A stretch of DNA of 64,000 bases from JAIQGF01 sp051006995. Lineage in GTDB: Bacteria; Acidobacteriota; Terriglobia; Terriglobales; Acidobacteriaceae. Within the stretch, counting starts at the first letter, position 1; each line of letters begins with the position of its first letter. This document shows positions 1 to 7,438 of this stretch, in pieces. The DNA is taken from the NCBI GenBank assembly GCA_051006995.1, contig JBPCSQ010000022.1, forward strand, positions 22,908-86,907, given 5' to 3'. The notes under the pieces were generated by a model. It did no database searches and had not been told where the DNA came from. It saw nothing but the letters and a program-made list of their open reading frames with translations. A program made the translations under genes and the position numbers.

Positions 1-318
1 CGCTACATCCTGGGCGGCGAGAACCTGACGTTGAAGCAGATCCTCGACAAGCTAGCCGCGATTACCGGCATTGCGGCGCCGCGGATCAAGCTGCCATATG
101 TGGTTGCGCTGGCCGCTAGTGTGGGCGATACGGTCGTGACAGGGAAGATTCTGCGACGGGAGCCGCGCGTCAGCCTCGACGCAGTGCGTATCGGACGCAA
201 AAAAATGTGGGTGACCTCGGCGAAGGCGGAGCGGGAACTGGGCTGGCGAATCGTGCCGGTGGATGATGCCTTGCGCAGGGCGGTGGAATGGTTTCGGGCA
301 AACGGCTATGCCGGCTGA
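1..318 (+). CDS. hpnA: HpnA, hopanoid-associated NAD-dependent sugar epimerase (3' part)
   Basis: Only the last 105 codons are in the window; the gene begins before it. The visible protein is the substrate-binding end of an extended short-chain dehydrogenase/epimerase: ILGGENLTLKQILDKLA near the left edge and a closing VEWFRANGYAG, which I recognise from HpnA proteins of Acidobacteria. HpnA is placed in hopanoid head-group chemistry from its cluster position; its exact reaction is not settled. The stop overlaps the start region of the next gene, which is hpnG-like, and hpnC, hpnD and hpnE follow, so the assignment rests on both sequence and context. The NAD-binding Rossmann half cannot be seen here. 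Confidence 0.8.
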   Translation, partial: RYILGGENLTLKQILDKLAAITGIAAPRIKLPYVVALAASVGDTVVTGKILRREPRVSLDAVRIGRKKMWVTSAKAERELGWRIVPVDDALRRAVEWFRANGYAG

Positions 319-1009
319 AATGGCCATCATCGCGGCTTTGCGGCGTGAAATTTGGCCGCTGGTAAAGACCTGGAAACAGCGAGCGGGGCCAGGTCACATC
401 GAGATTTTCGAGAAGGACAGGTCGGTGGCCATCTGCGGCGGGGTGGGCGCAGCAGCGGCCCGGGCGGCAGCGGAGTTGGCGTTTGGCATGGCGCGGCCCT
501 GCGTAGTAATCTCTGCGGGCTTTGCCGGGGCACTGGAGCCCGGCCTGGCGGCCGGAGACGTATTTACGCCGGCGGTGGTAATCGACGCTCGATCGGGACG
601 CAAGTACCCGGCTGGGAATGGTCGAGGCACATTGGTAAGCGCCTCCGCAGTGAGCAATACGGCCGCCAAGCGCGAATTGGCGACCAAGTTCGGCGCCCAG
701 GCGGTGGACATGGAAGCGGCTGCCGTAGCTGAGGTTGCGGAAGCACACGGCGTGGCATTCGCTGCGGTAAAGGGGATTTCCGATGCTGCCGGTTTTGTCC
801 TGCCGCCGGTAGCGCGGTTTGTGGATGAATCAGGACGATTCCATACCGGGCGCTTCGTGGTGCGTCATTTAATGCGGCCATGGACTTGGCCCAACTTGGC
901 GCGGTTGGCGGTAAATAGCGGGCGTGCATCTCGGGAACTTTGTCGTACCCTGCTGCATCTGATTGAGAAACAAGCACGAGAAGTCCCAGATGCTGTAAGT
1001 CGAACTTGA
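308..1009 (+). CDS. hpnG: HpnG-like hopanoid-associated nucleoside phosphorylase
   Basis: Protein of 233 residues with the purine/uridine phosphorylase-MTAN fold. HpnG removes adenine from adenosylhopane to give a ribosylhopane intermediate, in the cytoplasm. Visible family marks are AIIAALRREIWPL at the N-terminus, the glycine-rich CGGVGAAAA, SAGFAGAL, the nucleoside-binding DMEAAAVAEVA and the late KGISDAA with its Asp. Two starts are possible: ATG at 308, which overlaps the hpnA stop by 11 bases, or ATG at 320, two bases past it. I keep 308 because both fit translational coupling. The stop forms a TGATG overlap with the next gene. A generic MTA/SAH nucleosidase is the alternative, but the surrounding hpn genes make HpnG more likely. 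Confidence 0.8.
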   Translation: MPAEMAIIAALRREIWPLVKTWKQRAGPGHIEIFEKDRSVAICGGVGAAAARAAAELAFGMARPCVVISAGFAGALEPGLAAGDVFTPAVVIDARSGRKYPAGNGRGTLVSASAVSNTAAKRELATKFGAQAVDMEAAAVAEVAEAHGVAFAAVKGISDAAGFVLPPVARFVDESGRFHTGRFVVRHLMRPWTWPNLARLAVNSGRASRELCRTLLHLIEKQAREVPDAVSRT

Positions 1010-2124
1010 TGGCAGTGGCCACACAAACCGGTGTTGCCCGCGATGCAGTGGCTATTCCCGCCACTATGCGGGCGGCGGTCTATCGGGGCAAGAACGATGT
1101 GCGGGTGGAAGAGGTTCCGGTACCGAAGATTGAAGCCGGCGAACTGCTGATTCAAGTCCACACCTGCGGCATCTGCGGCACCGACCTAAAAAAGATTTCA
1201 ACTGGATCGCACTCCGCCCCTCGTATTTTCGGCCATGAGACGGCAGGGACAGTGGCTGCTGTCGGCCGGGATGTGAAAGGTTATGCGCTTGGGGACCGGG
1301 TCAGCGTCTTCCACCACATTCCTTGCGGCGACTGCTACTACTGCCGGCATAAAGTCTTTGCCCAATGCCCCGTTTACAAGCAGGTTGGCTGTACGGCGGG
1401 ATTTGAGCCGAGTGGAGGCGGATTTTCGGAGTACGTCCGTGTAATGGACTGGATTGTTGCCCGTGGCGGCGTAGTCAAGCTGCCCGATGACGTTTCTTTT
1501 GAGCAGGCCTCTTTCATTGAACCGATCAACACCTGCATGAAGGGAATTGAAACTCTGGGCCTGAAGAGCGGCGAAACGGTGCTAGTGATTGGACAAGGTC
1601 CTATCGGTATCCTATTGGCGGCATTGGCACAAAAGTCGGATGCACAGGTAATAACTTCCGATTTATTTCCTCAGAGGCTTACAATATCCGATGGCTTCGG
1701 CCTTGGCAGGTCCATTGACGCGTCCAGGACGGATACAGTCCAGACGGTGCGGCAGTGGACCGATGGACGAGGCGCCGACGCCGTGGTCCTGGCGGTAGCC
1801 GGGACGGCCCTGATTCGGACTGCCATGGACGCAGCCCGGCCCGGGGGCAGGGTCCTCCTGTTTGCGCAGACGGTACGAGGAGAGGCCGTCATTGACCCTG
1901 CTGCGATCTGCGTGGATGAAAAGACTCTGTTGGGCTCCTACAGCGCCTCCATCGACCTTCAGGCCCAGGCCGTAAGTTTTGTCTGCCGCCGGGAAATGGA
2001 GCTGGAGCGGCTTATCTCGCACCGTTTCGCCCTGGCGGAGGCGGTGGAAGCATTGAACTTGGCCGCGAATCCACGACCGGAGTCAATGAAGGTCGTGATT
2101 CAGCCGGCGTTGCGAACGGCATGA
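1009..2124 (+). CDS. Zinc-dependent MDR alcohol/polyol dehydrogenase in the hopanoid operon
   Basis: Medium-chain dehydrogenase/reductase of 371 residues. The N-terminal half carries the catalytic-zinc signature CGICGTDLKK, then GHETAGTVAAVG, and a structural-zinc loop with four cysteines (CGDCYYCRHKVFAQC). The C-terminal half has a nucleotide-binding Rossmann motif VLVIGQGPIGILLA. It resembles sorbitol/threonine dehydrogenases. It starts in a TGATG overlap with hpnG, so the two are translationally coupled; ATG at 1057 (MRAAVYRGKNDV) is an alternative start because the first 16 residues are not family-like. The substrate is not known. Its position right after the enzyme that makes ribosylhopane suggests, as inference only, a role in reducing a hopanoid side chain. 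Confidence 0.85.
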   Translation: MAVATQTGVARDAVAIPATMRAAVYRGKNDVRVEEVPVPKIEAGELLIQVHTCGICGTDLKKISTGSHSAPRIFGHETAGTVAAVGRDVKGYALGDRVSVFHHIPCGDCYYCRHKVFAQCPVYKQVGCTAGFEPSGGGFSEYVRVMDWIVARGGVVKLPDDVSFEQASFIEPINTCMKGIETLGLKSGETVLVIGQGPIGILLAALAQKSDAQVITSDLFPQRLTISDGFGLGRSIDASRTDTVQTVRQWTDGRGADAVVLAVAGTALIRTAMDAARPGGRVLLFAQTVRGEAVIDPAAICVDEKTLLGSYSASIDLQAQAVSFVCRREMELERLISHRFALAEAVEALNLAANPRPESMKVVIQPALRTA

Positions 2125-2155
2125 GGCTTCGCGGCCGGCGAAAGGAACTTGGATA

Positions 2156-3205
2156 GTGAACAGACAGATGACAGCAGCCGTCCTTTATGGCAAAGAGGAC
2201 GTAAAAATTGAAAAGGTGCCGATCCCGCGTGTCGGACACGGCGAAGTTCTGATCAAGGTTCAGGTCGCCCTGACCTGCGGTACCGACTTGAAGGTTTATC
2301 AGCGTGGTTATCACGCGCGAATGATCGTGCCCCCGGCCCTGTTCGGGCACGAACTGGCCGGTACCATCGAAGAGGTCGGACCCGGCGTTCGCTTCTTCCG
2401 CACCGGCATGCGCGTGGTGGCGCTGAACTCGGCGCCCTGCCAAATGTGCTTTTATTGCTCCAAGCACCAGGAGAACCTCTGCGAGGACTTGCTGTTCAAC
2501 AACGGCGCCTACGCCGAGTACATTAAGATTCCGCGGCGGATCGTGGAAAGCAACATGCTCGCCGTGCCGGCGAACGTGAGCTACGAGGAAGCGGCGATGG
2601 TGGAACCGCTGGCCTGCGTGCTGCGCGGCCTGCATGAAACCAACGTCGAGATCGGCGACACGGTGGTGGTAATCGGCGGAGGCCCGATCGGGCTGATGTT
2701 CGTGCAGGTGGCAAAGTTGACCGGCTGCAACGTAATCTCGGTGGCCAAGCGGGATTCCCAGGTGGCGGCCGCCAAGAAGCTTGGCGCTGACGAGATCGTG
2801 CAGATTACCCAGGTCCAGGATGCGGTGGACGCGGTACGGGCGCTGACGCCCGACCGGCGCGGCGCCGACGTCGTGGTCGAGGCCGTAGGTCGTCCCGAGG
2901 CGTGGGAGTGGGCCATTGACATGGTTCGCAAGGGCGGCACGGTGAACTTTTTCGGCGGCTGCGCGAGTGGTACCACGGTCGCGCTGGACACGAACCGCCT
3001 GCACTATTCCGAAATTACGCTCAAGGCGACGTTCCATCACACGCCAGAGACGGTACGCAAGGCGTTTGCGTTGATCGCGGAGCGCAAGATTCGCGGCGCC
3101 GACTACATCACCGGGGAAGCACCCCTGTCGCGGCTGCAGCACGTTCTGCGGCACATGCTGAACCGGAATGGCGACATCAAGACCGCCATCATTCCGGGAC
3201 ACTGA
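2156..3205 (+). CDS. Second zinc-dependent MDR dehydrogenase in the hopanoid operon
   Basis: Protein of 349 residues, again of the zinc MDR family. Visible are the catalytic-zinc region LTCGTDLKVY and FGHELAGTIEEVG, the structural cysteines CQMCFYCSKHQENLC and the cofactor motif VVVIGGGPIGLMFVQ. GTG is chosen as start because AAGGA lies about nine bases upstream; the next ATG, four codons in, would be too far from it. It follows the previous dehydrogenase by 31 bases and is only moderately similar to it, so the two are not a recent duplication. Function within hopanoid synthesis is inferred from position. An L-threonine or sugar-alcohol dehydrogenase unrelated to hopanoids remains possible. 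Confidence 0.85.
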   Translation: MNRQMTAAVLYGKEDVKIEKVPIPRVGHGEVLIKVQVALTCGTDLKVYQRGYHARMIVPPALFGHELAGTIEEVGPGVRFFRTGMRVVALNSAPCQMCFYCSKHQENLCEDLLFNNGAYAEYIKIPRRIVESNMLAVPANVSYEEAAMVEPLACVLRGLHETNVEIGDTVVVIGGGPIGLMFVQVAKLTGCNVISVAKRDSQVAAAKKLGADEIVQITQVQDAVDAVRALTPDRRGADVVVEAVGRPEAWEWAIDMVRKGGTVNFFGGCASGTTVALDTNRLHYSEITLKATFHHTPETVRKAFALIAERKIRGADYITGEAPLSRLQHVLRHMLNRNGDIKTAIIPGH

Positions 3206-3207
3206 AA

Positions 3208-3250
3208 TACAGGCTCCAGGCTTCAGGCGCAAGGCTCCAGGCTGTTAACC
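3208..3250. repeat. Degenerate CAGGCTCCAGGCTTCAGG-type intergenic repeat
   Basis: The gap between the second dehydrogenase and hpnC holds repeated AGGCTCCAGGCT and AGGCGCAAGGCTCC units. Similar purine-poor/purine-rich units occur at 6170-6204, 21258-21286 and 29077-29108. The element separates the dehydrogenase block from the hpnC promoter. I see no coding potential or inverted terminal repeats; it is a short dispersed repeat of unknown function. Confidence 0.55.
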
Positions 3251-3290
3251 GGGACCTTGCGCCTTCTGTTTTGTCCTGTGCCGCTGTGGT

Positions 3291-3296
3291 TAAATT
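3291..3296 (+). promoter_or_regulatory. Possible -10 element (TAAATT) for hpnCDE
   Basis: TAAATT ends six bases before the TTG start of hpnC. This is the same spacing as the -10 hexamers before queF, alaX and the methyltransferase gene in this window. No -35 is recognisable. If used, the hpnC message would have essentially no 5' leader. The TTG start makes this weaker than the ATG/GTG cases. Confidence 0.4.
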
Positions 3297-3302
3297 GACC
3301 TG

Positions 3303-4229
3303 TTGACCGCTCCCCCCAACTCGGTGCCGTTCGCGGGACTGCCGCCGGAGTACGCCATTCCGGCCCAGGCGCCGTCGCTAACAGAGGCACGCGCCTACTG
3401 CGAGCGCCTGGCGCGCAGCCATTACGAAAACTTCTCGGTGGCGACGTGGTTCCTGCCGAAGCGGCTGCGGCCGCACTTTTCCAGTGTGTACGCCTACTGC
3501 CGGATTTCCGACGATCTCGGTGATGAAGTCGGCGATCCGAAGGAATCGTTAAGGTTGCTGGATGAATGGGAAGTCGAGCTCAACGCCTGCTATGACGGGG
3601 CGCCCCGGCATCCGGTTTTCGTCGCGTTGCGCGAGACCGTACGCGCGTGCCAGATTCCGAAGCAGCCGTTCGCCGATCTGCTGAAGGCCTTCCGGCAGGA
3701 TCAGGCGGCGGGACGGTACCCGACGTTTGAGGACGTTCTGGCTTACTGCCGATACTCCGCCAACCCGGTGGGGCGGTTGGTGCTGTACGTCTGCGGATAT
3801 GGTGATGAGGAATGCCAACAGCTTTCCGACTTCACCTGCACGGCGCTGCAACTGGCGAACTTCTGGCAGGACGTCTGGCCGGACTTCGGGAAGGGGCGGA
3901 TCTACATTCCGCTGGACGACCTGCGAAGCCATGGGGTGACGGAAGAGGACATAGCGCAACGCCGCTCGACGCAGCAATTTCGGCAGCTGATGAAGTTCGA
4001 GGTCGAGCGTGCGCGCGAGTGGTTCGAACGCGGTCTGCCGCTGGCCAAGAAGGTGGACCCGGAGCTGGCGATTGATATCGAGCTGTTCAGCCGCGGCGGA
4101 CGGGAGATTCTGAACGCAATCGAGCGGCAGGACTACGACGTGCTAACGAGGCGTCCGGTGATTTCCAAGTCACGGAAGCTGATGCTGGTGGCAAGAGCGG
4201 CGCTGGGAAAGGTCGGCAGACTGAAATGA
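3303..4229 (+). CDS. hpnC: HpnC, squalene synthase-like hydroxysqualene synthase
   Basis: Protein of 308 residues of the trans-isoprenyl diphosphate synthase head-to-head class. HpnC converts presqualene diphosphate to hydroxysqualene, the second step of the HpnDCE route from farnesyl diphosphate to squalene. The first aspartate-rich motif is at residues 70-74 (ISDDLGDE); the second is NFWQDVWPDFGKGR near residue 190. The TTG start is used because it follows a -10-like hexamer; GTG at 3324 is an alternative that would still keep all motifs. The stop overlaps the hpnD start as ATGA. Assignment as HpnC rather than HpnD rests on the divergent second motif and on gene order. Confidence 0.9.
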   Translation: MTAPPNSVPFAGLPPEYAIPAQAPSLTEARAYCERLARSHYENFSVATWFLPKRLRPHFSSVYAYCRISDDLGDEVGDPKESLRLLDEWEVELNACYDGAPRHPVFVALRETVRACQIPKQPFADLLKAFRQDQAAGRYPTFEDVLAYCRYSANPVGRLVLYVCGYGDEECQQLSDFTCTALQLANFWQDVWPDFGKGRIYIPLDDLRSHGVTEEDIAQRRSTQQFRQLMKFEVERAREWFERGLPLAKKVDPELAIDIELFSRGGREILNAIERQDYDVLTRRPVISKSRKLMLVARAALGKVGRLK

Positions 4230-5170
4230 GCGCTGTGATTCAGGCCGACCCCGCACGTCCGGCAAACGTCGCCCCGCTGCAACTCCGCACCGCCTATGGT
4301 GTCTGCCGGCACATTACGCGCTCGGCCGCGCGAAACTTCTACTATGCATTCCTGGTGCTGCCCCGGCGCAAGCGCGACGCGCTGAGCGCGGTATACGCGT
4401 TCATGCGCCACGCCGACGACCTCAGCGACGATCCCCAGCTCCCACCCGCGGAGAAACGTGCCAAGCTGGCGGCGTGGCTGGGAGCGCTGCAGGCCGTTAC
4501 CGGCGGAGAGCCGACCGACGATCCGGTGCTCATGGCCGTCGCCGACAGCCAGCGGCGTTTCAAGATTCCTCTGGAGCTGCTGGAGAAGCTGGTCTACGGC
4601 ACGGCCATGGATGTCCAGCTTCCTGACGGGCGGCAACCCGCAGCCGACAACCCCATCGTCTTGTATGGCACGTTCGACGATCTTTACGGCTACTGCTACC
4701 ACGTTGCGTCAGTAGTTGGCCTGGCCTGCATTCGCGTCTTCGGTTACCGCGACTCCGCGGCGGAAAAGCTGGCCGAGCGCTGCGGCGTGGCCTTCCAACT
4801 CACCAACATCATCCGCGACCTGAAGGAAGATGCCGCCATGGGCCGCGTCTACCTGCCACAGGAAGACCTCGACAAATTTCACATCACGCCCACCATGTTT
4901 GCCAACGTTGCGGACCCCTGGGCGTTTCGCCCGCTGCTGGAGGTGGAAGCGGAACGGGCACGCGAGCTCTACCGTTCCGGACGGGAGTTGATCGCGTACG
5001 TGGACGAGGACAGCCGCGCAGCATTGTGGACCCTGGTAGAAATTTACAGCCGGCTGCTGGAGAAAATCGCGACCACCAACTATGACGTTTTCACACGGCG
5101 TGTACGCCTGACCACTAGCGAGAAGCTGCGTATCCTTGCGAAAGGCCTTTGGCGGCGGATCCGCGAATGA
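4226..5170 (+). CDS. hpnD: HpnD, presqualene diphosphate synthase
   Basis: Protein of 314 residues of the squalene/phytoene synthase family. HpnD joins two farnesyl diphosphates to presqualene diphosphate. Both Mg-binding aspartate motifs are intact: HADDLSDD at residues 62-69 and NIIRDLKEDAAMGRVYLP near residue 195. The start overlaps the hpnC stop by four bases (ATGA), and its own stop overlaps hpnE the same way, so the three squalene genes are translationally linked. A phytoene synthase is the usual mis-annotation; the neighbours hpnC and hpnE exclude it for practical purposes. Confidence 0.92.
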   Translation: MSAVIQADPARPANVAPLQLRTAYGVCRHITRSAARNFYYAFLVLPRRKRDALSAVYAFMRHADDLSDDPQLPPAEKRAKLAAWLGALQAVTGGEPTDDPVLMAVADSQRRFKIPLELLEKLVYGTAMDVQLPDGRQPAADNPIVLYGTFDDLYGYCYHVASVVGLACIRVFGYRDSAAEKLAERCGVAFQLTNIIRDLKEDAAMGRVYLPQEDLDKFHITPTMFANVADPWAFRPLLEVEAERARELYRSGRELIAYVDEDSRAALWTLVEIYSRLLEKIATTNYDVFTRRVRLTTSEKLRILAKGLWRRIRE

Positions 5171-6588
5171 GCGCCGCCGCACGTCCTACGGTTGCCGTGG
5201 TGGGCGGCGGGCTGGCGGGTCTGGCGGCAGGTTGCGCGCTGGCCGATGCCGGGTTTCAGATATCGCTGCTGGAGCGCCGCCCTTATCTTGGCGGGCGCGC
5301 CTCGTCCTACCAGCATCCCGGCACCGGGGAAGTGGTGGACAACTGCCAGCACGTACTGCTGGGCTGCTGCACCAACCTGATCGATTTGTATCGGCGCATC
5401 GGCGCCGAAGACAAGATTCGCTGGTACCGCCGGCTGACATTCATCGAGCCCGGCGGGCGCCGCTCGGTCATTGAGCCGGGAATCCTGCCGGCCCCGCTGC
5501 ACAGCGCCGGGTCTTTCATAGCCGCAGCATTCTTGTCGTTGCCGGACAAGCTGGCGATCGCGCGTGGGATGCTGTCGCTCCTAGGCGGCCTGCCCGCCGA
5601 CCTTGACCCGCCCTTCCTGCACTGGTTGCGAGCGCATGGCCAAACGCAGGCGGCCATTGACCGCTTCTGGAAGGTCGTGCTGGTGAGTGCGCTGAATGAA
5701 GACCTGGAGCGGATGTCGTCACGCTATGCGGCGCAGGTCTTTCGCGAATCATTCCTGAAATCGGCGGAGGCGGGAAGGCTGGGAATTCCCGCTGTGCCGC
5801 TGTCGGAGCTCTACGGGATCGCAGGTGACCACATCCGCACGCACGGCGGCGAGGTGCAGCTGCGGGCCACAGTGGAATCTGTTCGGGTGCGCAAAGAGGA
5901 CGCGACGTTGTGCATCGGCGGAAACGAGAAGGTCTTTGATTACGTGGTGCTGGCCGTGCCGTTCCAGGGACTGGCATCCATGCTGCCGCCTGACCACGAA
6001 GCTGCGCCCCTGCGCTCGGCCCTGGAGCAGTTCGAAACATCCCCGATTACCGGAATTCATTTGTGGTTCGACCGCCAGGTTACCGACCTGGATCATGCCG
6101 TGCTGCTGGACCGCACCATCCAGTGGATGTTCCACAAAAGCAGTTTCCAGAGTGCTGATGGGGAGCGAGGTACCGGAAACCAGAAACCAGAAGCCAGGAA
6201 CTCGTATATCGAGCTGGTGGTCAGCTCCTCAAAAAACCTTGTGGATATGCCGAAGCAGGAGATCGTCGATCTCGCAATGGGCGAGTTGCAGGAATTTCTG
6301 CCCAAGGTGGCAAACGCGCAGTTGCTGAAGTCCACGGTGATCAAGGAAGTGAACGCGACATACGCGCCGCTGCCGGGCACGGATGCATACCGAGCGGCGA
6401 GCCGGTCTCCTTGGCCGCGCGTGTTCCTGGCCGGCGATTGGACTGCGACGGGGTGGCCCGCCACCATGGAGGGCGCCGTCCGCAGCGGATATCTTGCAGC
6501 CGAGGCGCTTTCCCAAACCGCCGGTACTGCTGCGAAATTTCTGGTTCCCGATCTAGCGGCACGCGGACTGATGCGCCTGCTCGGCTAA
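5167..6588 (+). CDS. hpnE: HpnE, hydroxysqualene dehydroxylase (FAD)
   Basis: Protein of 473 residues, a FAD-dependent amine-oxidase-fold enzyme that reduces hydroxysqualene to squalene. The dinucleotide-binding motif VAVVGGGLAGLAAG starts near residue 10 and the C-terminal FAD motif VFLAGDWTATGWPATMEGA is near residue 420. ATG at 5167 overlaps the hpnD stop (ATGA); an upstream TTG in the same frame is less likely. Between FQSADG and YIELVV lies a 14-residue hydrophilic insert whose DNA looks like the dispersed intergenic repeat of this genome. The insert keeps the frame. The operon seems to end here; the squalene-hopene cyclase is not in the window. Confidence 0.92.
   Translation: MSAAARPTVAVVGGGLAGLAAGCALADAGFQISLLERRPYLGGRASSYQHPGTGEVVDNCQHVLLGCCTNLIDLYRRIGAEDKIRWYRRLTFIEPGGRRSVIEPGILPAPLHSAGSFIAAAFLSLPDKLAIARGMLSLLGGLPADLDPPFLHWLRAHGQTQAAIDRFWKVVLVSALNEDLERMSSRYAAQVFRESFLKSAEAGRLGIPAVPLSELYGIAGDHIRTHGGEVQLRATVESVRVRKEDATLCIGGNEKVFDYVVLAVPFQGLASMLPPDHEAAPLRSALEQFETSPITGIHLWFDRQVTDLDHAVLLDRTIQWMFHKSSFQSADGERGTGNQKPEARNSYIELVVSSSKNLVDMPKQEIVDLAMGELQEFLPKVANAQLLKSTVIKEVNATYAPLPGTDAYRAASRSPWPRVFLAGDWTATGWPATMEGAVRSGYLAAEALSQTAGTAAKFLVPDLAARGLMRLLG
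6163..6204 (+). repeat. Repeat-like in-frame insert inside hpnE
   Basis: Forty-two bases encode ERGTGNQKPEARNS. The core reads ACCAGAAACCAGAAGCCAGG, a purine-rich tandem of AACCAG/AAGCCAG units like the intergenic repeat family seen elsewhere in the window. It sits between two conserved HpnE segments in a probable surface loop and preserves the frame. This is an inference from composition and position; alignment with other HpnE proteins would show whether it is an insertion. Confidence 0.5.
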
Positions 6589-6626
6589 TCCTCCGCCTCG
6601 TACTGCTCAACCTATCTCCAACAGGA

Positions 6627-7007
6627 TTAGACGGCGACCAGGGCGACTCCGCCGGCCACCAGGACTGCGGCTAGCCAGCGTCGCCGGTCCACGCGCTCGT
6701 GCAGGAAGATTTTCGCTACAAAAGCGTTTCCGATAAACGTCAGCGAAGCCGAGGCGGGCGCTACCAGGCTCACGTCGGCCCAGGACAGGGCGAAGAGCAG
6801 GGAAAAGAAGGCGACGGCCATGAAGGCAATGCCCACCCACAGGGTAGAGTTCGAAACTACCACTTTCACAGTTGCCCACAACCCACGCTGGTGATAGAGG
6901 TTAGCGACTTCACCAACTTGTTTCATGGCGAGGGAAGTTAAGATGTCGCCGGCCACTGCGGCGGCCACGACGGCGAAGATGCTCCCCCAAGTGTAAGCCT
7001 CTCTCAC
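6627..7007 (-). CDS. Small EamA/SMR-type transporter subunit (second of a pair)
   Basis: Protein of 126 residues with four predicted membrane segments, one EamA half-unit. The last helices read AFFSLLFALSWADVSLVAPASA and a late LAAVLVAGGVALVAV. GTG at 7007 is chosen: AGGAG lies seven bases upstream and the codon overlaps the preceding gene's stop as GTGA. Paired half-size EamA proteins such as ArnE/ArnF form heterodimers that move lipid-linked sugars across the inner membrane. Here the pair follows hpnJ, so a role with hopanoid or its head-group sugar is a reasonable inference, not shown. It is convergent with hpnE. Confidence 0.8.
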   Translation of the reverse strand: MREAYTWGSIFAVVAAAVAGDILTSLAMKQVGEVANLYHQRGLWATVKVVVSNSTLWVGIAFMAVAFFSLLFALSWADVSLVAPASASLTFIGNAFVAKIFLHERVDRRRWLAAVLVAGGVALVAV

Positions 7008-7429
7008 GCCGTATCTCCTGCTGGCGGGGCTTGCGAATGGACGCCGCGCGCGTCCGGTGTCTTGGCGGGACCGGCGGTGACAAATCCCACCCCTACGGCA
7101 ATGAGCACGATTCCCGCCCAACGCGTCGGGGAGATTTCCTCATGGAGGAAGAACTTGGCCATCAGCGCCATCAGGATGTAACCGACGGCCGTGGCCGGCA
7201 GGACGTAGGTGAGATCGGCGAACGAGAGCGCCGTCAGGTAGCTGATAAAAAATCCGAGCAGCAGCACAATACCGACCGCCACCCACGGGGTGAAGATGGC
7301 GGCAATGGCGCCGGTCCAGTGGCTGAGGGAGAGGGCGCCCACTTGCTTCATACCGCGCGACAGCGCGACGTCCCCGCAGGCGCCGAACACGACGACGCCC
7401 GCCAGGATGGCGATCTTACGGAAGGTCAC
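7004..7429 (-). CDS. Small EamA/SMR-type transporter subunit (first of a pair)
   Basis: Protein of 141 residues with four predicted membrane helices, starting IAILAGVVVFGACGDVALSRGMKQVG and containing SFADLTYVLPATAVGYILMALMAK, the typical EamA half-domain ending before a charged LHEE turn. GTG start, nine bases after the hpnJ stop; no strong ribosome site, so coupling to hpnJ is likely. The stop overlaps the next half-transporter as GTGA. Both proteins share the pattern G-x(n)-MKQVG and FxLHE, as expected of partners. Heterodimeric flippase or drug/metabolite exporter; substrate unknown. Confidence 0.8.
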   Translation of the reverse strand: MTFRKIAILAGVVVFGACGDVALSRGMKQVGALSLSHWTGAIAAIFTPWVAVGIVLLLGFFISYLTALSFADLTYVLPATAVGYILMALMAKFFLHEEISPTRWAGIVLIAVGVGFVTAGPAKTPDARGVHSQAPPAGDTA

Positions 7430-7438
7430 AGGCTTGTC

